From contig NC_087062.1 in NCBI RefSeq assembly GCF_963678635.1, positions 98,511,705 to 98,575,704 of the forward strand: a stretch of DNA of 64,000 bases, in the 5' to 3' direction. The stretch's first letter is position 1. Every line of letters starts with the position of its first letter. The position numbers were made by a program, and so were the translations under genes. A model generated the notes under the pieces. It did no database searches. It was not told the DNA's origin and worked only from the letters and a program-made list of their open reading frames with translations. The DNA is from Symsagittifera roscoffensis (lineage: Eukaryota > Xenacoelomorpha > Acoela > Convolutidae). Of this stretch, positions 23,713 to 35,398 are shown piece after piece.

Positions 23713-24737
23713 ATATCGACCCGGGGAATTACTGAATTGATTGAAAACGTAATTGCTAAAGGCAGGGTGTGTTCTAAAATAATCTCCTAAAGCCAAGAAA
23801 TAATGAATCTTACGAATCGGTAGCCATTAATCTCATTAGTAGCATCAAAGAAAGACGCAGAAATGACCATTAATTGGTTTATGAGGTTTGGTAAGTGGGG
23901 AAGTCTACTACATAATTTGCACTTTCTAATAAAATCTTTCAAACACTTGGTCCTCAATTCTTGCACGTTCTCAATAAGTTTGTTTAATATTATAAACATC
24001 AATTCTTTTAGATAATCTTTTTTGCTTTTTTTTTCGTGCAGTTTTCAATTGAAGAAACGTTACAGAACAGCCGCAGTCAATCTTTTGAAAATGGGCTAAT
24101 TGTTGCACTTGATTGCATAAATGAAGGTTTCGAAAAGGCAAATTGAGGATCTAAGACTGAGATAGAAGGTAATGAAAAAATACATCAATTGAGTATGCTC
24201 AAAAACACAAAATAAAATGAAACCCCTTTTTTTACGTTTTCGGGATGACTATATTTTTTAACACAGCTCAAGGTTATCAAGCAAAAAATAATAATGACTA
24301 TTTAAAAAGAAATATTAGAAGGTTAAAAAGTCAACTGATTATCAAATCATTGGTTTGCTTAAGTTGCTTGGAAATTAAAAATTATTTATTCAACTATCAA
24401 TGATTTGCTAGCTTCTTGTTTAGACTGTTATATTTTAACTTACTGTTTTATCGCAACTCTCTATTGATGGCAATTATCATTTGTTTGACGTTAACATTAA
24501 GAAAACTTTATACCATCAGCCAGGAAAGTTTTGTTTTTCCTTTTCTCACTAAAAACTTGGTTCTTTTTCGAGGTGTGGCGGCGGATTTTAAAAACAATTT
24601 TGAAAATTTCATTGGCCTCTTTTAAGTTCGGGAAAATTGATTTTTCCGATCTCTCTCAAAGCACTAACAAGACCCTTTTTTGGCTAGATTTTCTGGCAAA
24701 AAAAGGATATCTCAAAATAGTACAAAAGGGGACCAAC
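23713..24737. other. AT-rich flank of the large retrotransposon, no gene
   Basis: Low-complexity DNA with short ORFs below 75 codons and no recognisable domain. The last four bases (CAAC, 24734-24737) are the left target-site duplication of the large element. Confidence 0.5.
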
Positions 24738-25148
24738 TGAGTTAGGTATGGAGGCTTATCTCATAGAGTAATTTCGGATAGGGTACACCGTCTGCTCGTC
24801 ACGCTATCTTATTTTCGGCCGGATAGATTCGTGCAACTTCTTAGTCTAATACCGATCCTAATCTTACTCTTAATACTACTAGTCTCAGAGTGTTTAACTA
24901 GTCTCTGCTAGGCTCAATAGATCTAGAGTATACTGGTATTGTTGTGGCTGCTGAAGTACTCGGAAAGAGTCAACTCTTTTCTAAGTTAAATTCAAAACTC
25001 TCTGGTGCTGAAATTACAAGTAATTTCACCACTTACAAATAAGTGGGTAGTTAGTTAGATGGTTTGTGATTGGTTAGTATTAAATACTTTACAGTGATTT
25101 AGTATCTAAATTATGAATAATAAAATATGTAGTTTGGATTAGGTTCCA
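24738..25148 (-). repeat. 3' LTR of the giant element
   Basis: A 411-bp LTR. On the plus strand it runs from TGAGTTAGG to GGTTCCA and aligns base for base with 42713-43149. It contains a GAAATTACAAGTAATTTC palindrome shared with the partner LTR. The bordering internal sequence (25149 onward) is CCCATCC on the plus strand, a short purine run (GGATGGG) on the coding strand, preceded by an A/G-rich stretch, a plausible polypurine tract. Confidence 0.93.
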
Positions 25149-25234
25149 CCCATCCGGGTTTTACAGTTTTTGAGTTTTATCTCTTTTCTTCTGTAAGTGA
25201 AGGATGGATGATGAACGGTGGTATGTGGCGAACA

Positions 25235-25708
25235 TCATTTTCTTTTTTTCTCTTTTTCTGGAGAAGAGAGGTCCTTGACTAGAACCAGTGTCTTAAGGAA
25301 GGTCCAGGACGCTGAGGTTTGTCTTCGTTGTTCATCAACGAATGTGATCCCCAATGAATGAAATCGTTTTAGATTCCAGAATTCAAAATGCTTTGCTATG
25401 ACATTTCTGCTTGCATTTGTAGAGGGTTGATTGTGATCAATCCTAGTCTGGAGATGGCGTGAAGTTCGTGTTTGGAAGGGATGCCTTGCTTCTCGGATCT
25501 GTACGTGTGCTTGAGCATCGAGGTGGTCATTGGTCTGGTTCAATGAAGTCCTTTGCTGCGAAGTCAAGTCGTACTCTAGATCCTTTGAGTTGTGATTGTG
25601 TGCTGCATGTCGGTTGTGATTGGTAGCCATTCTTTCATTCAATTGTGATGGGATCGTCTGGTCTTTGGACGTTCGTCTTTGTTGTTGTGTATGATCTATA
25701 TACTGCAT
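25235..25708 (-). CDS. 3'-terminal basic ORF (157 aa)
   Basis: An ATG ORF of 157 codons lying between the conserved GC block and the 3' LTR. It is rich in Gln, Arg, Thr, His and Asn, has an Arg/Lys-rich C-terminal end (EKEKKRK) and no hydrophobic stretch. The start and several blocks are preserved in copy B (12483-12960), although that copy is broken. In position and composition it recalls the small regulatory ORFs near the 3' end of complex retroviruses, but I see no homology to them; that is an analogy only. It could also be fortuitous. Confidence 0.4.
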   Translation of the reverse strand: MQYIDHTQQQRRTSKDQTIPSQLNERMATNHNRHAAHNHNSKDLEYDLTSQQRTSLNQTNDHLDAQAHVQIREARHPFQTRTSRHLQTRIDHNQPSTNASRNVIAKHFEFWNLKRFHSLGITFVDEQRRQTSASWTFLKTLVLVKDLSSPEKEKKRK

Positions 25709-25877
25709 ATTATGATTTTACATTTTATATTACTGTGTTAATTGTTTTTTAGTTATGATCTTGGTTAATTGTTTTCACAAAAGCTTTTTATTTTAGTTCA
25801 GTTATTTTGAAGAGTTACTCACCCTTGAGTACCTCTTAATAAAAATAAAAGTGTGGTCACAAAGCGTGATGTAGCGC

Positions 25878-25934
25878 GGTGGGTTAGGCCGGCTATAGAG
25901 CATGCTCAGGACGTCCTCTTTGGTGGGTTAGGCC
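25878..25934 (-). promoter_or_regulatory. Conserved GC-rich block with twin repeats and palindromes
   Basis: Two direct GGTGGGTTAGGCC repeats (25878-25890, 25922-25934, plus strand) enclose two adjacent perfect 10-bp palindromes, GAGCATGCTC (25898-25907) and AGGACGTCCT (25908-25917). The same block with the same spacing occurs in copy B at 12259-12316, although the surrounding DNA has diverged strongly. Selection for an RNA structure, RNA dimer contact, export element or protein site would explain this. Confidence 0.55.
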
Positions 25935-26803
25935 AGGAGTGGGAGTATGATTTCGTGCTGTTTCGTTGAGGGGTCCTGTTCTGTGTTAACATTATATGGT
26001 GGATTTTTCTGGGTTTTCTTATGTTGTTTATGGTTGTGTCCTTTTTTCAAAAATCGAATTGTTTTTGGTATGGGTTTCTCTTTCGACTTTTTTGTGTTTT
26101 ATTATTTCTTTCGTTGACTTTGTAATAGTCTTCAAAAGAATAAATTATCCAGTTTTAAGCTGGGTTAATCCGGTTTGGGTATTGTTGATCTTTTCTTATT
26201 CATGCTGTTATTTTATGATTTGTGGTGTTTAGTCATTCGCGTTGGTTAGTTTAGTATAGTGTATATTTCCATTCCAACCGGTTAAAGGAAAGTTGTAAAC
26301 TTGTTATCGTTAGTTGGAGTTGTTGTTATTGAAAGCTTGGAACATAAAATCATTATTTTCAACAATTCTTAGTGGGCGAGCTGTGCGAGTATGGATAGAA
26401 TTCTTGTGCGAATGAATGAAAATGTTAGTACTGCTTTAGCATTTTATTAATTTACTGCTGGAATTTTGAATTTTACTACATTTGGGGAAATTTGAAGTTA
26501 TAAATTTTCATCGTATGCAAGTTTAATGCTTGGCGGGGAAAATTTATAGATTAGTTTATTACATTTGTATGAATTTTAAAACATCATATAGTGCGAAGAA
26601 TTTAGGTTATTGAAATTGTTTTATCAAAATCGTTTTAGCAAATAAGTTTGATAAAATGTAGTTTCGAAAGTTTTCTATTTTTTTTGTAATTTTTCCTTTT
26701 GTAGGTGATGGTGATGAGAGGGCTAGAAAAAGAAAATGAAACATTATAAAGAATGGTTAGTAAGTTTTTTATTTATTAGTGAATATAATTAAAATATACT
26801 TAG

Positions 26804-28595
26804 CTAGTCTTCGGGGGAAAATCCATGGGGAAAGAGGTCTTGAATTAGTTTTGATGATAATAGGAAATTAGCCAAAATACGAATGATATTTTTAGTTTGA
26901 AGCAGTGGCCAAAGCAATTGAAGTGCTTTGATGATGTTTAGTTCTTCTGTGCCTACTGCAAACTCATGAGGTGTGTTGTTAATTAAGTTATAAAGTTTAT
27001 GGTTATATTTGGTGTTATGTATAAATTCAAGAAGAGGGATTTCAATGGGTTGTAGGAATTCATGCGGGACGAGGAAGGGTCGGGATTCTTTATCTTGGAA
27101 GGAGTTTATGATGGGACAGAATATATACATTTGATGAATGGGGTCATAATTGCGGAGTATGCCGTGAAGGTTAGTATCTTTTATACAATAAGTGAAGTTA
27201 AGGAAAAATAGTGATGTGTATTTCGAGTTGATGAAACAGTGGCGGGGTTGTTGTGAGGGTGTATGTAGATGGAAGTGATTTTGAATAAAACGATAATATG
27301 TGTAAGTGTGCGTTTGTTTTGTGCGTAACATAATATCGTGGGAGCAGTGCAGATCTCGTTCCTGCGGTGTAAGAAAGTGAAAGGTTAGTGTGAATAAATC
27401 AAATTTATCTTGGAAGCTTTGATAGGCTTTTGTGTTAATGAGGGCTTCTGAAATGATGTGATCGTGTCTTTTGTCAAAAATATTAAGTGTGAAAATATAT
27501 GGTTTTGAGATGAAAAATTTCTCTGTTAATTGTGGGTTAGCAAAATTATCATCGTCTAAAAACTGATCGTGGTTAAGGTGTTTGATGTTATGATCAAAAT
27601 ATTCAATAGTAAAGTTGTTAGCGCGTGGTGCGGTGAATTCGTTTAGTAATTTTTTAAATCCTATGTAAGTGAATTGTCGTATAGTTTTTGCTGTTGTTAG
27701 TTTGAACAATGTATCTTTGCAATTTTCGTTATCTGTTTTAGTGTTATATAGTGGTAGGTAAAGAGGGTTAGTATAGTGATATTATGATGTCCAATGAAGT
27801 GTTGGTATTAAGACGTATTCGTCTACATAATTTGTGGTGTCATTGTTAGTTGTAGATGTGTTCAAAGTGTACTGAGGGAATGATGGTAGATTAGTTTGTA
27901 GGAATTGTTTGGTGTTTTTATGTTTCGGATGATCAATATATTCTTTTGCTGTGCCTGGTTTAGTAGTAAATGGGTGATTTTGGAATTTTCTTTTGAAAGT
28001 GCGGTAAGCTCTGTTAGTGCTAGTGGATTTTTCAGTGGAGGCGGAGGATTGAGTATAGTCTGATAATGGTGTTGGTGTTGAGGGGCCGGAATTTGTTGTC
28101 ATGGATGAAAGGTGATGTATAGTAAGAGTATTGGGATGGATAATTTTTTGTTGGAGGGTAATATAATTTTCTAGTTCTGAGGAAATTTGAGGGATATCTG
28201 GGGAATTGTTGGTCGATCTGTCTGAAAATGATGGAGTATAGGTTGGGGTGACTTGGGATGGGTAGGAGGGAGTGGAAAGAGATAGTAGTGGTTGGCTGGC
28301 ATTTATAGGTCTAAAAGGGGGGTTGTGAAAAATTTTGGGGGTTGTTTTGGGAATAAGTGGAAGGAGAGGGTTCGGAATTGGCAAATTCGTCGGGGGTTTC
28401 AAGGTCTGAGTTGTTAAATTGTGAAATTGTACGAAAAACTGAGGTGTCTGAGTTAGTATCTGAATTCGTGCTAGATGGTATGTTAATTATATAATCAGGT
28501 GGGGGAAAAGCGAAAAGTGGTATAATGGGGACTGGGTTTTGGAGGTTTGCTGGATGGGAATTTGAACGGTGGAGGGATCCAGGTTGTCGGCTCAT
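26804..28595 (-). pseudogene. Post-envelope ORF of about 600 codons, interrupted
   Basis: Three open pieces follow each other: 28595-28311 (94 aa, ATG), 28402-27782 (206 aa) and 27709-26804 (301 aa). The first joins the second by a frame change near 28340-28400; the second and third share one frame separated by a single TAA at 27782. The N-terminal third is Pro/Ser/Thr-rich; the C-terminal half is more globular, with FANPQLTEK, RNYDPIHQMYIFCP and LLWPLLQTKNI blocks. The same architecture is found in copy B, so it is a true family gene. I recognise no domain; a second structural or accessory protein is possible. Confidence 0.6.
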
Positions 28596-28861
28596 CGTGT
28601 GCTAAAAAAACGATTATTTTGAGATTGAAAAGTGGTGGTGTGGGGTTGTTCTATAATTTGTTCGTATGTACTATCATTTTGTAAATGATTTGTCGTTATA
28701 TGTTGAATAGGGCTGTGAATGGAATGTGGTCGAAAATTTGGGTTATTTGTGATTGCGAGATTTCGAAAATTTCTGGGAACTAGGGATAAGGGATGATTTT
28801 GTGGTAGGGCTGGTACTTGTAGTGCTGTAGGGGTTGTATCTATGTTGTTGTGTTCTTCGTC

Positions 28862-31199
28862 CTATGTATTTGGTCTTGTGGCTAGTTTTGTATTGTATTC
28901 TTTGATTTGTGCGTCTAGAAGTATTTTATTTATGGATGATGAAAATATTCCAAAAAATCCTGCAAATAATATGCGTGCTACACTTGCTTGGCGGTTGACT
29001 TGTGTGTGTATAGCGCATGTCTTATATATTCCTTTCAGTAGTGAGAAAAGAAATCCTATAAAATTGAACATAGCGTATAAGATAGTCAATCTTTCTAAGA
29101 TGTAATAGGGCCATCCTAGAAAAGCGAGTATTTCGTTTTTTAAGGTTACAAAACTGAAAATATTTATGGGTGAAATATCTTGTGGTCTGTATTTTTCGCC
29201 GTTTAAACAAATATAGTCTTTAAATTATCCGCTGTAATCTTGAGTGTATATGTCTGCAAATCCTGCGGTTTCTGCAAGTTTTCTTAAATTTTGATCAATT
29301 GATTGTCTTTGTATAGTATCAATTTGTGTGAGTAGTTCTTGGAATTGTTGTGTTCCAATATGATGTTGTATATCAGATTTAGAATAAATTCCAATGGATT
29401 GTAAATCTATATTGGGGTTTCGAGCAATGGCTCCTATGCTTTCCGGGGAAAACTTTTTGAGTGATTGCATTAATGTAGGGTATGGTGTTAATAGGTAATA
29501 TTTATCTTCATCAGGATTTAGTTGTACTACATTGTGGCTGTTTTCTGATCCACATGGGACTGCGGTATCCCAAAAATATGTTCGTATTAAGAGTGTGTCG
29601 ACAAAGTGTACTTTGTTTTTGTAGAATATGGGTATTCTTTGTAGCAACGTTTATCTTCAAAAACGTTTAATGGTGATACTTTTTTAGTGCAAGTATAAAA
29701 CCATAAAATGTTTCCTTCGTAATCAAGAAAATTTGATCTATTTCCTGATAATAAATATCCTGCGTAGGGTATTTTTAATACTGCTAATGCGAGTGATTGT
29801 AAAATTTGTGTTCTTTCTAATTCGCATAGTTGATGTAATGTTTCTAATTCTGAAAGTGACATTTCTTGAAAAATTCTACTAATTGTGTAGTCTAATTTCA
29901 TGTCTAAATGAATGTCATAATGGATGTTTCCAAAATATGTTGTATTCATAAGTAATAGTTCTTGTAATCGGGTACTGTGTTTGTCAATTGGTGTTAATTT
30001 TCCACCTGGTTGAGCAATAGATTTTTGGAAATTAACTGGAGTGTAGGGTTTTCCGTCGTAATTATACTTTGCTGTTGCGTGTGGATTTAATTTGATTTTT
30101 CCAGTGGTCATGTCGAAACCTTGTTCGTACTCGACAAGTATTTCGGAGTATTGTGTTTTGTAAAGTGGGTTTGCGTTTTTACATGCAAATTCTGTTTCTT
30201 GGTAGATTTGAAAACGTGTAAGTTTGTTTTCTATATTATTTAGATTTTTGAAATCATTACTTCGTTTGTGATCTATGTTTACGTGTTCGTATGGGATGGA
30301 TTCAATGAAGTATTTTTCATGAAATTTTATCATTCTAGCGTGTATCTTTGCTACTTGAAATGTTGTGCATGTATCGTCGGGAAACCAAACAATTGTTGCT
30401 TGGGTTCTTGTTGTAGGATCACAATATCCTTGATCATTTTTACAAGGTAATCTAATTCCTTGATGGATCAATGTGTTATCTTCTAAATCTCGTGTGAGTT
30501 GTATTTTTTCGAGTTGTATTTTCCAATCAAAAACATTATTTTTTGATATCCTCTATTTTTTGTATCTGCTTTGCAGTTTGAGGGGTCGTTTATTCCAATG
30601 TGTGGTATCCAATGTTTATCGTCAGGGTCATAAGGTAAAAGTCCGTGTGCGCCATTAAATGGGTACTTTTCGTCTAGTTTTATATGTCCTTGATAGCGTT
30701 CAGGTTCTGCTTGGTGTACAGAATCGCTAAAGACATGGAAGTGTACTATTTGTCTGTCTGAGTGCTTGTTATTTGTGAGATTTAACCTGTGTAATTCGAC
30801 TTTACAATCATCGGGATTGAGATGTAAAAGTCTTTCAATATTACTTTGGTAAAATGATTCGTGGTCGAGTCTATTTTTATTTCCGTTTGAAACTTGTGAG
30901 CAATGTACTTTCTTTTCGGAAAATGTTGCTGTAAATTTATATCCTGTTACTGTTGTTGCTCGGGCTTTTGAGTATAATGTTGATATTATGTTTGTAGTTT
31001 CTATAGCTTGTGGTTCTGTTTCGCATTGTGTGACTTGATTTATCGCATATTTTTGTAATGTTTTTTGTTCGTTTTCTTCACAATCATAATGTGTTACTAA
31101 TAAATCTTGGGGTCTTGTCCGAGGAGATGGACTTATATTTTGTTCGGAAAAAGTAAGAAAAATGATGTTTAGGAATATCAATATCTTTAAAAGATACAT
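28862..31199 (-). pseudogene. Envelope-like glycoprotein gene of chuvirus type, frameshifted
   Basis: It starts at an ATG with a clear signal peptide (about 18 residues, LLKILIFLNIIFLTFS), followed by a YDC motif and several spaced Cys residues. A later block (IPYAGYLLSGNRSNFLDY, near 29720-29770) strongly resembles the glycoproteins of chuviruses and related envelope ORFs captured by invertebrate retroelements. A membrane segment and basic cytoplasmic tail lie at about 29090-28990. The reading frame is broken three times: a one-base loss near 30530 and another near 29643 relative to copies A/B, and an in-frame TAA at about 29225. It would mediate receptor binding and fusion in an intact relative; this copy is defective as assembled. 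The chuvirus assignment is from memory of family motifs, not a search. Confidence 0.65.
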
Positions 31200-32330
31200 G
31201 TGTACGATAGTCCTGAATATGGGTTATAAAATGTTATATATCCGATTGTGGTTTTTGTATATCTATCGTATTTGTATATTACTTCCGTTGTAATAAATGA
31301 TGGTGGTAGTGTTTGAGCTGTAATGTTTGAGGGGCTGAGTGGATAAGGGTGTTGAACGATGTTATTAAGTTTAATTGTGATTTCGATCTTTAATTGAAGG
31401 CTGTTTTGATTTAGTATTTGAACATTATGTTCTCGGATATCGTCGTGGATATCTTGTCTGTATTGTAATCGGTTTAGTGCCCAACTGTGTAGTCGGTGGC
31501 TTTTGTTATGTTGTCCTAATAATGGAGGTGGTGCTACAAATGTATTCCAATCTAATCGGAGGGGTATATTTGTAGATTGTTCACTATATCTAGTTTCAAT
31601 GTCGTATGAGATATTGAAAGGGAAAACTGATGGTGAAATTTGACTTAAGGATGGTGTTGATGGAAGTGATAGTGTTTCTGGTAGAGATGAAAATGTTGTA
31701 TCAGATGAAGTATCCATTGGGTCGTTAACTAGGTTAGGTTCTCCTTGTGAGTAGGATTGTGTTGTCCAATGGGGTAAACGTTCGTTTGGGATAGGTGGAT
31801 TAAAAGGGTTTTCACGTATTTGTGCCGAGGTTGGTGTTGATCCTAAGTGTTCTGATTGAATGTTAGGAGTTAGCGTTGGTGTATCTGGTAGTGTTATACT
31901 GGAGTTTTCTGAAAATGATGGGGTTGGAGATTGTGATATGCTAAAGGTAATTCTAGGAGTTTGAAAGTTTCTATTTCTTCTTGGATGTATGATTTGTCTA
32001 TTTACTTCGATTGTATTCTGATTTTGACTGATGTGTTGGATTCGATTTAAGTCTTGTTGTAGTGTGGGGTATAGATTATATGTTGGTTCGCTCAATGATG
32101 CTTGTCTTTGAACTGGTTCTAAGGGTTCAGATAAGGGAGCTTGTCGTTCAAAAGTGTATGGGTTATCTTGAAATGAAATTCGTGTGGATGTTTGGGGGTT
32201 CTGGGTAGTTGTTGGTACTGTTGGGTTCTCTTGGGAAGTTGTCGGTGAAGACTGATTTGGGGGTGTTTGGTTAGCAATTTGAAAGTGTGTTTGCAATATT
32301 GAATAATTTAGTGAGAAGATTTATGTTTGC
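31187..32330 (-). CDS. Pro/Ser/Thr-rich ORF (about 370 codons) between integrase and envelope
   Basis: Open for 369 codons from a TTG at 32296 (no ATG; the previous in-frame stop is near 32330), so translation probably depends on splicing from the upstream hydrophobic exon. The N-terminal two thirds is Pro/Ser/Thr/Gln-rich with short internal repeats (QAPLSEP, QASLSEP); the last 120 residues are less biased, ending in a YDRYTKTTIGYITFY region. Its stop overlaps the envelope ATG by 13 nt, and a CATATTCAG acceptor-like site lies just upstream of that ATG. Homologous remnants occur in copies A and B. The function is unknown; no domain recognised. Confidence 0.5.
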
Positions 32331-32498
32331 TATAGTATTCTTCGATGAATAGAATCAAAAGAATCGTGGCTAATGCAAATGTTACTATTGCCTTTTTTAT
32401 ACATTTACATACTGTCATAATTACGGATGTTACAAATGTGAGGAAAATTTTAAATAGGAGAAAAATGTCTGTTCTACTAAAAAAATTGTTCGTATCAT

Positions 32499-32738
32499 TT
32501 AAATAAATTTGAAGTTATCGTACCTGTATATGTGGTCAATGAGTGGGGAACAATGGGAATATAGGGCGTATAGGGTGAAGAAAATCAAAATTATGTTTAT
32601 GAAAATTATTAGAATTACTATGAAAACTTCAAAAATGTCGATACAAAGTATGATGAAAAATTTAGAAATGAGAAAAAGGTTGAAGAAAATATTTAGGAGT
32701 AGATTTTTTATGAAGAGAACTGTAGAAGAGAGAAGCAT
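32499..32738 (-). CDS. 79-aa hydrophobic leader ORF with splice donor
   Basis: An ATG ORF of 79 codons, nearly all Phe/Leu/Ile/Val with one or two membrane helices. Close to its end the coding strand reads TACAG/GTACG, at the same place as CACAG/GTAAG in copies A and B. I infer an exon that is spliced onto a downstream ORF, most simply the Pro-rich ORF about 200 nt away, which lacks its own ATG. The result would be a membrane-anchored Pro-rich protein. Confidence 0.45.
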   Translation of the reverse strand: MLLSSTVLFIKNLLLNIFFNLFLISKFFIILCIDIFEVFIVILIIFINIILIFFTLYALYSHCSPLIDHIYRYDNFKFI

Positions 32739-32739
32739 T

Positions 32740-33493
32740 TGAGAAAATGATTCGTTCGTCGAATATTTTTTGAATGGCTGAGGCTATATTCAAGTGTGGT
32801 CGGATTATTTATTGATTTTTTGACAAGTGGTTTGAGTTACTTGAAAAATTGTTGGGGGCTTATTTTATGGTGCTCGGGAGGTCTTCATGACTTTATTTTT
32901 ATTTGGTGGGTAATCTGAGATATTTTTGAGAAAATTGTACTTTAGGCTAAATGATTATGGTTCATTTTTTTAGTCTAATTTGCCATTTTTGGTTGGGGGC
33001 TTTTTGAGGGTAATTTTGGGAAAATATTGTTGATCTTTGGGTTATTAGATAGGGGAGGGTTGGAATATTATCGTGGTATTTTTTTTAGTTGTCAAAATTT
33101 AGCGAGTTGCTTATTTTTGACCTGACGGTTGTAAAGTTATAGTTACAGATATGCCTGGAGATTAATATCTATCTGCTAAGAGGTTGATATTTTTAGAGAT
33201 TCGAAAGTGGTTGGGTTGAGTGAATCTTATTGGTTGACTTTGAACTAGAATCTTAGTGATTATTTCAGCATGTTATTTGGAAAATATGAAAGTTAAAATG
33301 TCTGAGATGGATATCGAGGTGAAAATGTGTGAAGAAGAAAATGATTTCATTTGTGTAACTCAACTTTCTTTAACATTTTAGATTGTGGAATGAATGTTTT
33401 ATAAATTTTTCGTGGTTGGTTTCTAAGTCTTGATGATTCTCTATGTGTAGATTTTTCTTTCTGTTCTTGTGGTAAGATTTTTTTGATCATTTT
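32740..33493 (-). other. Non-coding spacer between integrase and leader ORF
   Basis: About 750 bp without ORFs, homologous to 1839-2668 and 5262-6091. It presumably holds the promoter, splice acceptor or untranslated leader for the env-region transcripts; no specific signal can be named. Confidence 0.4.
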
Positions 33494-35106
33494 TCACTTT
33501 TTTCTTTCTTTTTCTAAATTATTTGATTTTAGAGTGTTTGCGTCTTTGTGAATTCTGTCTTGTTTTTGAATTTGTGTATGTTGATTTTTATGATTTTCAT
33601 ATAATTTTGGCTCAATTTGTGTATTATTTTGAATAACTTTTAAACCGGTGAAAGAATATAATTGAGTTAATTCGCGTAAAGCGTATTCTTTTGGATAATA
33701 AGGTAATAAATTGTTTCTGTGTTGAACAATTTCTTTTTTTGTCGTGTCTGTAAGTTTATATGTGACTTCAGTTGGTTTGTCAATTATTTGGTAGGGTCCT
33801 TTTCTAAGTGGTTGTAATTTTTTAAAGATTCCTTTTTGTGTTTGAAAATTTGGTATGAAAACAAATGTTCCTATTTTTAGATCTGTGGCTGGCGTAGATC
33901 GTTGATTAATTTGGTGGTTAATGTCTTGTTGTTGTAACAATTTCTTTGTTACCTTTTGATAGACTTCGTTATGCTTTTTATCTCTGCTTAAAATCCATTC
34001 GGTGTGTGTACAGGAGGCTAGTTTGAGGATTTGTGGATGATGAAAATGATCTTCATCATGTGTATGCAATGTTAGATTATAGCATATTGAATCTTTAGTC
34101 GGTGTGCAATGTCCTTGTGCATTTTTATGTGCATTTGCGGTGAACATTATTGGTTTTCTTGGTTTTTGGTTAAAAGCATTTCATATGGTGACATTCCTAA
34201 AGTTGTCGTTATTTGTGAATTGTATGCTAATGGGAATAGCTTTACGTATGCTAATTAGTATTGTATGCTAATGGGAATATCTGTTGACCATTCTGTGTAT
34301 TTTGTATCATTTCCATTTATGATACATCTGAGATATTCTTGTAAAGAATGATTCATACCTTCGACTAATCCGTTTGTCCAAGGGGCATGAGATGTACGTG
34401 GTTTGTGTTTGATATTATATAGGTGACATAATGTAATTATTTCATTGTTAATGAATTCTGTTCCATTGTCTGTTACTAAATTTCTGGTAGTCCAAATTTT
34501 GCTATCCAGTGTTCGTAGAGTGTTGTGTAAGCGTAATAAGCGTTACAAAGTGGTAATGGGTTAAGTGCTACATAATGTGTAAATGCATCAACAATAACCA
34601 TTATGTATGAATTTCCTTCTGAAGATGGGGAAATTGGTCCTTTTGTGTCAAATGATATTCTGTGATTGAAATATAGACTTTGTCCTTTAAAATCTTGTTT
34701 TTGTGCTATTTGTTTTTGATTTGGATAAGCTTTGTTTAGTTGACATATTATACAATCATTGCATAATACTTTTATCCATATTGGAGCGTTTGGAAAATAA
34801 AAATTTTGTGTAAAATTTGAATATGTTTTTTTCTGATCCGGAGTGTCCTTTTGTATTTTGTGTATGAGTGATATTAAATGCTATCAATATCCTACTTAAA
34901 AGAAGACAGGGGACTTTAAAATCATCTAGTTGATATTCTAGAAGATCTGTGTTTTCATTTATTGTTGTGTTATTAAACTTTCGGAAATAGCGAAGAAGTG
35001 TTTTGTTTCCTAAAATTGTAGTATCAGCTTTTGCTGGTTTTGTTTTATATTTGTGCCATGATTTGAGTTGTCTGATTACTGGGTCTAAATTTTGATATTG
35101 TTTCAA
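33494..35106 (-). pseudogene. Integrase region of pol, interrupted
   Basis: The N-terminal ORF (35106-34756) carries the His-His part of the HHCC zinc-binding domain (HTQNTKGH). The catalytic core has the first Asp in SFDTKGP (about 34640), the second in VTDNGTEF (about 34460) and the Glu in NGLVEGMN (about 34365), the DDE triad in normal order. The C-terminal ORF (34147-33494, 217 aa) includes a GPY-type motif (RKGPYQIIDKP) typical of Ty3/Gypsy integrases and a long basic tail. Breaks: a frame change near 34488 and a tandem duplication of about 40 bp at 34216-34275. It would insert the cDNA copy in an intact relative; defective here. Confidence 0.85.
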
Positions 35107-35398
35107 AAGTTCAGTTGTGATTTTTTCTGTTGGTGGGAGAAAAATATTGTTAATTTCTATCTTTGTTAGGGGAATTGTATCAAGCGGGTCGCGAAGGTTA
35201 AAAACTTGGTTGATAGTATATTTTGTGTCTTTAACTTGTGGTCCTGATAAATTTATTTTATCAGTTAAGTTTTCTTTTTCAATTAGTGGAAAAAAAATCT
35301 TTTTTTTATGTGATTGTTGTTTGACTTTCTTTTATTGAGTGTTGTTTTTTATCCATTGTGAATGTGGAATAGGTTTAAATGTTGATGTACCTAGTAAA

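Noticed and set aside
28862-31199. Endogenised chuvirus genome fragment rather than a retrotransposon gene
   Set aside because: The glycoprotein gene lies between integrase and the 3' LTR inside a unit with matched LTRs and target duplication; no chuvirus polymerase or nucleoprotein is seen.
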